In this document: positions 1 to 5,842 of the stretch, in pieces
How positions within the stretch are numbered: position 1 is the stretch's first letter
How the letters are laid out: each line of letters opens with the position of its first letter
From: Candidatus Puniceispirillum sp.
GTDB taxonomy: Bacteria > Pseudomonadota > Alphaproteobacteria > Puniceispirillales > Puniceispirillaceae
NCBI GenBank assembly: GCA_018668795.1
Contig: JABJBD010000020.1
Coordinates: 1-6,510, forward strand
Length of the DNA: 6,510 nucleotides
Direction: 5' to 3'
The notes under the pieces: generated by a model
What the model was told of the DNA's origin: nothing
Seen by the model: only the letters and a program-made list of their open reading frames with translations
Databases searched by the model: none
Program-made: the position numbers and the translations under genes

Positions 1-14
1 AGGGAGAATATACT

Positions 15-1106
15 ATGTCTAAACTTACCAATAAACTGGTCGCTATTGCGGCTATGTCAGCTTTTACGGCGGGTAGTGCTGTTGCGGCAGACCTGACAGT
101 CGTATCATGGGGTGGTGCGTACACCAAATCCCAGGTCGAAGCCTATCACAAGCCTTGGATGGCAAAGACAGGCAAATCAATTGTGTCTGAAGATTACGGC
201 GGGGGTATTGCCGAGATCAAAGCACAGGTTGAGTCTGGTAACGTAACTTGGGACGTTGTTGACGTTGAACTGTCAGACGCGATCCGCGCTTGTGACGAAG
301 GCTTGCTTGAAGAAATCGATCACGGCATGTTGCCAGCAGCACCTGATGGCACGGCGGCGGTAGATGACTTCCTGCCTGGTACGTTGCATGATTGCGCCGT
401 ATCAAACATCATCTGGTCATCAGTATATGTTTACGATTCAAGCAAGGTTCGTAACTGGAATGCGCCAAAGACTATGGCTGACTTCTTTAACGCTGACGCC
501 TATCCTGGCAAGCGTGGCATGCGTAAAAATCCAAAGGTAACTCTGGAATTCGCATTGATCGCTGATGGCGTGCCAACAAGTGAAGTCTATAACGTTCTAG
601 GCACCGAAGAAGGTGTTGCACGTGCGTTCGCCAAACTGGATACCATCAAGGATGATATTGTTTGGTGGGAAGCTGGTGCACAGCCACCACAGCTGCTTGC
701 TGACGGTGAAGTGATTTTCACAACAGCCTGGAATGGTCGTGTATTCAACGCGGTTGCGGCTGAAGACCAGACATTTGAAATGGTCTGGGACGGTCAGGTT
801 TATGACCTTGATTTGTGGGTCATTCCAAAAGGAAGTAAGAACAAAGAAGCCGCTTTGGACTTTGTTGCTTTCTCAACAGCGACTGAGCAGCTTGCTGCAC
901 AAGCATCTTGGATTTCATATGGTCCAGCGCGTGCATCTTCAGTAGCCAAGATTGGTACCTACCATGACAATGCAGCTATCAACATGGCAGATCATATGCC
1001 AACAGCACCTGGTAACTTCAAAAATGCGTTGCAAAACGATTTTGAATTCTGGGCTGATAATGCTGATGAATTGAACGAGCGTTTCAATTCTTGGTTGGCC
1101 AAGTAA
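15..1106 (+). CDS. ABC transporter periplasmic solute-binding protein, PotD/PotF (polyamine) type
   Basis: This is the secreted receptor of an ABC importer; it captures a small solute, probably a polyamine or related amine, and delivers it to the two permeases encoded downstream. A Sec signal peptide is visible: Lys3 and Lys7, a hydrophobic core to about residue 21, and a cleavage site near AVAA at 22-25. The mature chain starts ADLTVVSWGGAY, the usual first strand of this family. Later landmarks are WDVVDVE (79-85), an IIWSSVYVYD segment just after residue 130, a WWEAGAQPPQLLADGE block near residue 220 and TTAWNGR shortly after. The only two cysteines are C93 and C127, which could form a periplasmic disulfide. 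The length of 363 aa is normal. The start is supported by AGGGAG at 1-6, eight bases before the ATG. The family is clear, but the ligand cannot be read from sequence: members also carry opines and other amines. Confidence 0.92.
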   Translation: MSKLTNKLVAIAAMSAFTAGSAVAADLTVVSWGGAYTKSQVEAYHKPWMAKTGKSIVSEDYGGGIAEIKAQVESGNVTWDVVDVELSDAIRACDEGLLEEIDHGMLPAAPDGTAAVDDFLPGTLHDCAVSNIIWSSVYVYDSSKVRNWNAPKTMADFFNADAYPGKRGMRKNPKVTLEFALIADGVPTSEVYNVLGTEEGVARAFAKLDTIKDDIVWWEAGAQPPQLLADGEVIFTTAWNGRVFNAVAAEDQTFEMVWDGQVYDLDLWVIPKGSKNKEAALDFVAFSTATEQLAAQASWISYGPARASSVAKIGTYHDNAAINMADHMPTAPGNFKNALQNDFEFWADNADELNERFNSWLAK

Positions 1107-1119
1107 AGACTAAACATTC

Positions 1120-1151
1120 GAGGCGGTTGTTTTTTAATGACCGCCTCTTTT
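1120..1151 (+). terminator. Hairpin with short T-run between binding-protein and permease genes (probable attenuator)
   Basis: A perfect 8-bp stem, GAGGCGGT (1120-1127) with ACCGCCTC (1140-1147), encloses a 12-base T-rich loop and is followed by TTTT and further T-rich sequence. It starts 13 bases after the binding-protein stop codon and ends 18 bases before the first permease start. In ABC operons such hairpins commonly cause partial termination or protect the upstream mRNA, so that the binding protein is made in excess over the permeases. I infer partial rather than full termination, because the permeases have no obvious promoter of their own. Confidence 0.6.
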
Positions 1152-1169
1152 ATTTATATTTGAGATATT

Positions 1170-2435
1170 ATGAACACCGTTTCCAAAAATACTGACAATG
1201 CGGCAATCGTGGCTGCCGATGGCACGCCGCTGAAGAAAAAGCTGGCGCAAGCTATGTTCCGGAGCCGCTTGCGGGCGGCAGGTTTGGTTTTGCCACTGTT
1301 CGGTTTCGTGCTGGCCAGTTTCGTTATCCCAATTTTTGCCCTGATGTGGCAGGGGGTTTATAATGACACCTTTGAACGGCTTATGCCCGAAACAACCATT
1401 CAACTGGCGGCATGGGATGGTGAAAGCGAACCAACCGAAGTCATGTATGCGGCACTTGTGGCTGATCTGATAGTGGCACGTAAGGACAAAACCGCTGGCA
1501 AAGTGGGATCACGCGTGAACCAGCAATTATCGGGTGCACGCTCATTATTTACAGGTACGGCGCGCAAAGCGCATAAATTAAAGCCACCGTTTAAAGAAAG
1601 TGTTATTAAAACCAAAAGCAAATGGGCAGATATCGAATATTGGCAAGCGATGAAATTGACGTCAGATAGCCTGACGCCCGGATTTTATGCATCGTCAGTT
1701 GATAAAACCCTGACCGTAACAGGTGATTTTGTCGCGGTTGATGAAAACAGACAGATTTATGTAAAGCTGTTCATCCGAACTTTTTTGATTTCAGGCAGTG
1801 TCATGCTGATGTGCCTTATCCTTGGCTATCCAGTTGCCTATCTACTGGCCACATTACCGTTAAAAACATCCAACCTTTTGATGATTATGGTTTTATTGCC
1901 ATTCTGGACATCCTTGCTGGTTCGGACAACCGCATGGATTGCTATCTTGCAGTCGCAAGGCGTTATCAATGATTTGCTGGTATGGGTGGGAATTGCGTCT
2001 GATGATGGGCGGTTTTCGCTAATCTATAATATGACAGGCACTATCGTTGCGATGACGCATATTTTGTTACCGTTCATGATCCTGCCTTTATATTCTGTCA
2101 TGAAAACAATCCCACCATCCTATATGCGGGCGGCACGTTCGCTTGGGGCAACACCAACAGTGGCGTTTATCAAGATTTATATGCCACAGACAATTCCAGG
2201 TGTTGGTGCGGGTGGATTATTGGTTTTTATTCTTGCGATTGGCTATTACATCACGCCAGCCCTAGTTGGTGGACAGGATGGCCAATTGATTTCGAACATG
2301 ATTGCCTATCATATGCAAAAATCACTGAACTGGTCGCTGGCGGCGGCTCTTGGTGGCATTTTGCTTGGTTGCGTCTTGCTGCTGTATTGGGCGTATGATC
2401 GCGTCATTGGCATTGACAATATGAAGCTGGGATAA
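1170..2435 (+). CDS. ABC transporter permease, PotB-like, with long periplasmic insertion
   Basis: This is an inner-membrane permease subunit of the same importer. A charged cytoplasmic N-terminus leads to TM1 (about 37-60). A polar stretch of about 140 residues (61-198) follows, then five more membrane segments near 201-228, 233-256, 286-310, 345-366 and 388-408. The EAA loop that contacts the ATPase is at 321-344 (AARSLGATPTVAFIKIYMPQ and the following TIPG), with the conserved Gly326 and Pro residues. PotB proteins are usually about 280-300 aa, so the 421 aa here is explained almost wholly by the loop between TM1 and TM2. That loop should be periplasmic, facing the binding protein. Enlarged versions occur in alphaproteobacterial relatives as far as I recall. 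Only a weak GAG (1162-1164) precedes the ATG, so translation may be modest. The stop is 7 bases before the next gene, which implies co-transcription and probably coupling. Confidence 0.9.
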   Translation: MNTVSKNTDNAAIVAADGTPLKKKLAQAMFRSRLRAAGLVLPLFGFVLASFVIPIFALMWQGVYNDTFERLMPETTIQLAAWDGESEPTEVMYAALVADLIVARKDKTAGKVGSRVNQQLSGARSLFTGTARKAHKLKPPFKESVIKTKSKWADIEYWQAMKLTSDSLTPGFYASSVDKTLTVTGDFVAVDENRQIYVKLFIRTFLISGSVMLMCLILGYPVAYLLATLPLKTSNLLMIMVLLPFWTSLLVRTTAWIAILQSQGVINDLLVWVGIASDDGRFSLIYNMTGTIVAMTHILLPFMILPLYSVMKTIPPSYMRAARSLGATPTVAFIKIYMPQTIPGVGAGGLLVFILAIGYYITPALVGGQDGQLISNMIAYHMQKSLNWSLAAALGGILLGCVLLLYWAYDRVIGIDNMKLG

Positions 2436-2442
2436 CGCGAAA

Positions 2443-3357
2443 ATGGCACAACTTCCTCCTTATACGACGACTGGTGAACGAATCTGGCACTATACGTTCC
2501 GCGTGATATGCGGGCTAGTATTCCTGTTTTTAATGCTGCCTATTCTTGTTGTCTTGCCTTTGTCATTCAATGTGTCGCCATATTTCAGCTTTACCGAAGG
2601 TATGATGTCATTTGATCCTGAAGCTTATTCGTTGCGCTGGTACAAAGACATTCTTACCAATGGTATGAAAGTTCCAGATGCACCAGTTGACTGGGCATGG
2701 ATCAGCGATACATGGAACAACGCGCAATGGATGCGGGCAATCCGGAACAGCTTTTTCATTGGTATTTGTGCGACTTTGCTATCGACAGCACTTGGCACAT
2801 TAGCGGCTGTTGGCCTTAGCCGTGAAGAAATGCCCTATCGCCGCCTTATCATGTCGATACTTATTTCGCCGATGATTGTACCGCTTGTCATTACGGCAGC
2901 GGGGATGTTCTTTTTCTACTCTAAAATTCACCTTAGTCAGACCTATATAGGTGTGATTATGGCGCATGCGGTGCTAGGCACCCCATTTGTTATCATCACA
3001 GTTACAGCCACCTTGGTTGGCTTTGACAAGTCCTTGGTGCGGGCTGCAAATTCGCTAGGGGCAGGGCCAATCACGACCTTTTTCAAGGTGCAGATGCCGT
3101 TGATTATTCCAGGTGTTATTTCTGGAGGGTTGTTTGCCTTTATCACCTCATTTGATGAGGTGGTTGCCGTGCTGTTCCTTGCCAGTCCTGAACAACGGAC
3201 GATCCCGCGTCAGATGTGGTCAGGTATTCGTGAACAGATCAGCCCGACAATTCTGGCAGTGGCTACATTGCTTGTCATATTGTCTGTAATTCTGCTTACG
3301 GTGATCGAGTTATTACGTCGCCGGTCAGACCGCCTGCGTGGTGTCACCACAAGCTAA
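2443..3357 (+). CDS. ABC transporter permease, PotC-like
   Basis: This is the second inner-membrane permease subunit, expected to pair with the PotB-like protein to form the channel. Six membrane segments are visible near residues 20-42, 102-124, 137-158, 168-190, 225-247 and 269-290. The EAA loop is at 200-223 (RAANSLGAGPITTFFKVQMP, ending in IIPG). The SFDEVVAVLFL segment (236-246) is a PotC hallmark. At 304 aa it is some 40 residues longer than the roughly 264-residue E. coli PotC; the extra is mostly in the TM1-TM2 loop (about 70-100), which is Trp-rich. The C-terminus is basic (RRRSDRLR). The gene follows the previous stop after 7 bases, with the possible ribosome site GGGA lying inside the end of the upstream gene. 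It is the last gene of the cassette: 328 bases without a gene follow. Confidence 0.92.
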   Translation: MAQLPPYTTTGERIWHYTFRVICGLVFLFLMLPILVVLPLSFNVSPYFSFTEGMMSFDPEAYSLRWYKDILTNGMKVPDAPVDWAWISDTWNNAQWMRAIRNSFFIGICATLLSTALGTLAAVGLSREEMPYRRLIMSILISPMIVPLVITAAGMFFFYSKIHLSQTYIGVIMAHAVLGTPFVIITVTATLVGFDKSLVRAANSLGAGPITTFFKVQMPLIIPGVISGGLFAFITSFDEVVAVLFLASPEQRTIPRQMWSGIREQISPTILAVATLLVILSVILLTVIELLRRRSDRLRGVTTS

Positions 3358-3510
3358 TTCTATGTGACAATAAATCTGCTAGGCCAATAGCTATAACGTT
3401 GTGGCAAGCTTTTCTATGGTGTCGGAAACGCAGTCTGTTGCGTTGTGCTCTCATATCATTTTATTATATGAATAGTTGTATATTTATATGTATTTGCTAT
3501 TTTGTGATTA

Positions 3511-3536
3511 TTGACACTTTGGTTTTAAACTATGAA
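3511..3536 (+). promoter_or_regulatory. Weak sigma-70-like promoter candidate upstream of the stress-protein gene
   Basis: A perfect TTGACA at 3511-3516 is followed after 14 bases by TATGAA at 3531-3536. The -35 element matches consensus, but the spacer is shorter than the usual 16-18 bases and the -10 match is partial. It lies 150 bases before the next start codon, which would give a long 5' leader. It is listed only as the best candidate in an AT-rich spacer that must hold some promoter. Confidence 0.2.
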
Positions 3537-3673
3537 AGTCAGGTAGGTAAATCATAGTTACGTTACAAAGTTAAAACTATAGATTGCTTTTCTAATTTAC
3601 CATTATTTTGTTTTACCGTTTCGTTCTGTTACGTCTGCTCACAGGAGAATCTTTCGACCTGTGCGCGCTAATT

Positions 3674-3679
3674 GAGGAG
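3674..3679 (+). promoter_or_regulatory. Ribosome binding site that fixes the stress-protein start
   Basis: GAGGAG lies six bases before the ATG at 3686. It selects that codon over the in-frame ATG at 3608, whose extra 26 residues are not expected in the family and which has no comparable Shine-Dalgarno sequence. Confidence 0.8.
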
Positions 3680-3685
3680 TTGGTT

Positions 3686-4120
3686 ATGACACAATGCATG
3701 TTACTTGCAGTTGATGGTAGTCAAGGTGGTGACCGTGCCTTGGAATATTCTATAGCTCAGGTCAAAGATCGCGGTATTAAGCTAGTTGTCGCTTATGTCA
3801 TCGAATGGTCTCCATATTCATTCAATACACCAGAAGAAAATGCTGAGCGGCATAAGCGGCGTGAAGGTGAAATTTCACGCGCCAAAAAGACGATTATTGA
3901 CCCGGCAATGGAAAAACTTGCAGGTCATAATATCAAAGCTGAGTCCATCGTTCGCCATGGAGCACCGGTTGAAACGCTAAATGAACTCGCTAAAAAACAT
4001 AATGTAGATCAAATCGTAATTGGCCGTCGTGGACAATCAGGAATCAAATCACTGTTGTTTGGAAGTGTGGCGGGAAGCCTCATTCAGACATCTGAAGTCC
4101 CAATCACAGTTGTACCATGA
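3686..4120 (+). CDS. Universal stress protein, UspA family, ATP-binding (MJ0577) type
   Basis: This is a small cytoplasmic protein of 144 aa, one Usp domain, which in this family forms dimers and binds ATP. The first strand MLLAVDGS (5-12) carries the conserved Asp10. The ATP-binding signature G-2x-G-9x-G-S is complete: G113, G116, G126 and S127 within GRRGQSGIKSLLFGS. The chain ends in the typical SEVPITVVP. A charged helical stretch (50-75) is the usual variable region. The start is set by the GAGGAG site; the longer frame from 3608 would add 26 unrelated residues. The gene is followed after 51 bases by a sodium:amino-acid symporter gene, so co-transcription is likely. Usp proteins next to transporters are known to modulate them (TeaD with the TeaABC ectoine TRAP transporter of Halomonas elongata). 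A similar role here is inference. Its stop codon lies inside a strong hairpin. Confidence 0.93.
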   Translation: MTQCMLLAVDGSQGGDRALEYSIAQVKDRGIKLVVAYVIEWSPYSFNTPEENAERHKRREGEISRAKKTIIDPAMEKLAGHNIKAESIVRHGAPVETLNELAKKHNVDQIVIGRRGQSGIKSLLFGSVAGSLIQTSEVPITVVP

Positions 4121-4142
4121 TATCCGCAAGGATCATCATGGT
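4114..4142 (+). promoter_or_regulatory. Strong intercistronic hairpin with GCAA tetraloop over the stress-protein stop codon
   Basis: The arms are ACCATGATATCC (4114-4125) and GGATCATCATGGT (4130-4142). They pair along 12 base pairs with a single bulged base in the 3' arm, closed by the GNRA-type loop GCAA (4126-4129). The stress-protein stop codon TGA (4118-4120) lies in the left arm. The right arm contains AGGA and an ATG (4138-4140). The sequence after the stem is A- and G-rich, not T-rich, so this is not an intrinsic terminator. An mRNA-stabilising or processing element, or control of downstream translation, fits better. The pairing is seen directly; the function is inference. Confidence 0.55.
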
Positions 4143-4239
4143 TGCAAAGTTAAAAAAGGGGGAATTTATCAATGCATCGCTTTATCCTTCCACTACTTTT
4201 ATCGCTACTGTTTATAACTTCGGCGCATGCGGGAATTGA
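4138..4239 (+). CDS. Possible 33-residue leader ORF overlapping the symporter start
   Basis: An ATG at 4138 preceded by AAGGA (4128-4132, five bases away) opens a 33-codon frame that ends at TGA 4237-4239. The frame runs past the symporter ATG at 4172 in the +1 frame and stops about 65 bases inside that gene. Its own ribosome site and start codon are in the right arm and loop of the hairpin at 4114-4142, so they would be masked when the hairpin forms. The peptide starts MVAKLKKGEF and shows no family I recognise. It may be chance; the good Shine-Dalgarno sequence is the only support. Confidence 0.2.
   Translation: MVAKLKKGEFINASLYPSTTFIATVYNFGACGN
4158..4163 (+). promoter_or_regulatory. Ribosome binding site of the symporter gene
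   Basis: GGGGGA lies eight bases before the ATG at 4172 and directly after an A-rich run. The symporter frame is closed upstream by TAA at 4151-4153, so 4172 is the only sensible start. Confidence 0.7.
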
Positions 4240-5671
4240 CGAAGCTATCAACAATATGACAAAGCCAATTGCCGTTCTAATTGGCCAAATAGTATTTTTC
4301 AAAATTCCGATTTTTGGTGCCCAGTTGCCAGTCGTCGTACTATGGCTTGTTGCGGGTGCTGTCTTCTTTACCTTTTATATGGGTTTCGTAAATCTTCGAG
4401 GGTTTAAGCATGCCATTCAATTAGTACGTGGTGATTATGCTGATCCCGATAGTGCAGGTGAGGTGTCTCACTTTCAGGCGCTAGCGACAGCGGTTTCAGG
4501 TACGGTTGGTATCGGTAACATCGGTGGCGTCGCCGTTGCGGTGACTGTTGGTGGTGCTGGGGCAACTTTCTGGCTGATTGTTGCCGGTTTTCTAGGCATG
4601 TCCACCAAGTTTGTCGAATGTACGCTAGGTGTTAAATATCGTAATGAAAATCCAGATGGATCGGTTTCGGGTGGCCCCATGTATTACCTTAAAAAAGGTT
4701 TTGCTGACCGTGGCATGGAAGGGTTTGGTAAATTTATCGGAACATTTTATGCGATTGGTATTTTCATTGGCGCGCTTGGCATTGGCAATATGTTCCAGTC
4801 CAATCAGGCTTATGTGCAGTTAAACCATGTCACGGGTGGTGCCCTTGATGGTTTAGGATGGCTTGTTGGTCTTGTTCTGGCGGCTGTCGTTTTTTCCGTG
4901 ATTATCGGTGGTATTAAATCGATCGCCAAGGTGACCGAGAAGGTTGTTCCGTTCATGGCTGTGTTTTACTGTCTTTTCGCCTTGATCGTTATCTTCCTGA
5001 ATTATGCGACCATTCCACAAGCAGTAGCCAATATCTTTACAGGTGCTTTTACTGGTGAGGGTGTAACAGGTGGTGCGCTTGGTGCGATGATTATCGGTTT
5101 CCAACGTGCTGTCTTCTCGAACGAAGCCGGCATTGGTTCAGCGTCTATCGCGCATGCCGCTGTCCGCACAGATGAGCCTGTTACCGAGGGCTATGTCTCT
5201 TTGCTTGAGCCGTTCATTGATACGATTGTGATATGTACGATCACAGCGCTTGTCATTGGTACATCTCAGGTTGCTGATCCTAGCTTTGCCGGTGATGCAA
5301 AAGGCATTGCTATGACGTCATTAGCATTCGAGCGACAATTCTCATGGTTCCCGTATCCGCTTGCGTTCGCGGCCATTCTGTTTGCGTTCTCAACCATGAT
5401 TTCTTGGTCCTATTACGGGCTTAAGGGATGGACATATATGTTTGGTGAAGACGAAAAGGGGCAGACTATCTACAAGGTGATTTTCTGTGGATTTGTTGCC
5501 TTGGGCTGTATGGTTCAGCTTGGGCCTTTGCTGGATATTTCTGATGCACTGGTCTTCTTGATTTGTGTGCCTAATATCCTCGGACTATATTTCCTCGCGC
5601 CAGTTGTTCGTGCCGAAATGAATTCTTATTTGGCGCGCTTGGAAAGCGGCGAGATCAAGAAGTTCAAGTAA
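4172..5671 (+). CDS. Sodium:alanine/glycine symporter, AGCS family
   Basis: This is an inner-membrane secondary transporter of 499 aa that takes up alanine, glycine or a similar small amino acid with Na+ (or H+). Family landmarks are SGTVGIGNIGGVAVA (109-123), GGAGATFWLI (127-136), GGPMYYL (167-173), the highly conserved FSNEAGIGSASIAHAA (315-330) and ISWSYYG (410-416). About ten to eleven hydrophobic segments are spread along the chain, with a charged cytoplasmic tail (ESGEIKKFK). The first 20 residues look like a cleavable signal peptide (MHRFILPLLL core, then SAHA before Gly21), ahead of an amphipathic segment and the first conserved membrane helix. Such N-terminal extensions occur in marine members. 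It lies 51 bases after the stress-protein gene and is followed by an intrinsic terminator, so it is probably the last gene of a two-gene operon. The exact substrate is not decided by sequence alone. Confidence 0.94.
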   Translation: MHRFILPLLLSLLFITSAHAGIDEAINNMTKPIAVLIGQIVFFKIPIFGAQLPVVVLWLVAGAVFFTFYMGFVNLRGFKHAIQLVRGDYADPDSAGEVSHFQALATAVSGTVGIGNIGGVAVAVTVGGAGATFWLIVAGFLGMSTKFVECTLGVKYRNENPDGSVSGGPMYYLKKGFADRGMEGFGKFIGTFYAIGIFIGALGIGNMFQSNQAYVQLNHVTGGALDGLGWLVGLVLAAVVFSVIIGGIKSIAKVTEKVVPFMAVFYCLFALIVIFLNYATIPQAVANIFTGAFTGEGVTGGALGAMIIGFQRAVFSNEAGIGSASIAHAAVRTDEPVTEGYVSLLEPFIDTIVICTITALVIGTSQVADPSFAGDAKGIAMTSLAFERQFSWFPYPLAFAAILFAFSTMISWSYYGLKGWTYMFGEDEKGQTIYKVIFCGFVALGCMVQLGPLLDISDALVFLICVPNILGLYFLAPVVRAEMNSYLARLESGEIKKFK

Positions 5672-5685
5672 TGGTCACAATTTAG

Positions 5686-5701
5686 AGCCTTATTAAAGGC
5701 T
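5686..5701 (+). other. Small inverted repeat downstream of the symporter gene
   Basis: AGCCTT (5686-5691) and AAGGCT (5696-5701) form a 6-bp stem with an ATTA loop, 15 bases after the symporter stop codon. No T-run follows, so it is not itself a terminator. It may protect the 3' end of the message together with the terminator downstream. Confidence 0.35.
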
Positions 5702-5730
5702 TGCTAATTCTTACCAATCAAACATCAGAT

Positions 5731-5760
5731 AAATGCCCTGGTTAACGCCGGGGCATTTTT
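5731..5760 (+). terminator. Intrinsic terminator of the stress-protein/symporter unit
   Basis: AAATGCCCTGG (5731-5741) pairs with CCGGGGCATTT (5748-5758), 11 bp including one T-G wobble, around the six-base loop TTAACG. The stem runs into TTTTT (5756-5760) and then an AT-rich stretch. This is a classic rho-independent terminator, about 60 bases after the symporter stop codon. It separates that unit from the following gene. Confidence 0.88.
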
Positions 5761-5842
5761 ATATCTATTATGTTGTCCTGAAATATGCGCAGAATGATTG
5801 CTTAGATGGTTCCGTTATGGGCTGACAATATCAGATGGGTAT

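Larger units (their letters stand above)
3358..3685 (+). other. AT-rich intergenic region and likely leader of the stress-protein gene; no gene seen
   Basis: No convincing coding region lies here on either strand. A same-frame extension upstream of the stress-protein start (from 3608) is open but does not look like protein of that family. Visible structures are: AACGCA (3427-3432) with TGCGTT (3439-3444), a 6-bp hairpin with a 6-base loop; TCATAT (3451-3456) with ATATGA (3466-3471); ATAGTT (3554-3559) with AACTAT (3575-3580), nested inside GGTAAAT (3546-3552) with ATTTACC (3595-3601). A TTGACA hexamer sits at 3511-3516, but the nearest -10-like TATGAA (3531-3536) is only 14 bases away. A TATAGA at 3578-3583 lacks a good -35. 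The promoter of the next unit is presumably here, but I cannot place it. No clear intrinsic terminator for the permease operon is seen. Confidence 0.5.

Noticed and set aside
1134..1403. Minus-strand 89-codon frame over the start of the PotB-like gene
   Set aside because: It overlaps the hairpin and a well-supported permease gene, has no family resemblance, and looks like antisense noise.
3338..3350. Palindrome GTGGTGTCACCAC at the end of the PotC-like gene as a terminator
   Set aside because: It is inside the coding sequence, short, and followed by no T-run.
3424..3444. GGAAAC and CGTT upstream of the stress-protein gene as an EcfG-type general stress promoter
   Set aside because: The two elements are only 11 bases apart, whereas the known spacing is about 16-18, so it does not fit.
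3608..3685. Longer start for the stress protein, adding 26 residues from the ATG at 3608
   Set aside because: The ATG at 3686 has a strong GAGGAG site at ideal spacing and gives the canonical Usp N-terminus; the extra residues resemble no Usp protein and have no ribosome site.
3562..4155. Near-identical 15-mer GTTACAAAGTTAAAA (3562-3576) and GTTGCAAAGTTAAAA (4141-4155), each upstream of a gene
   Set aside because: A single 14/15 match in 6.5 kb of AT-leaning sequence is about what chance gives, and the distance to the start codons differs (over 100 against 16 bases).
5798..5842. TTG start at 5798 for the EamA gene
   Set aside because: No ribosome site precedes it, and family members begin about 10 residues before the LWN-P motif, which matches the ATG codons at 5843 and 5846.
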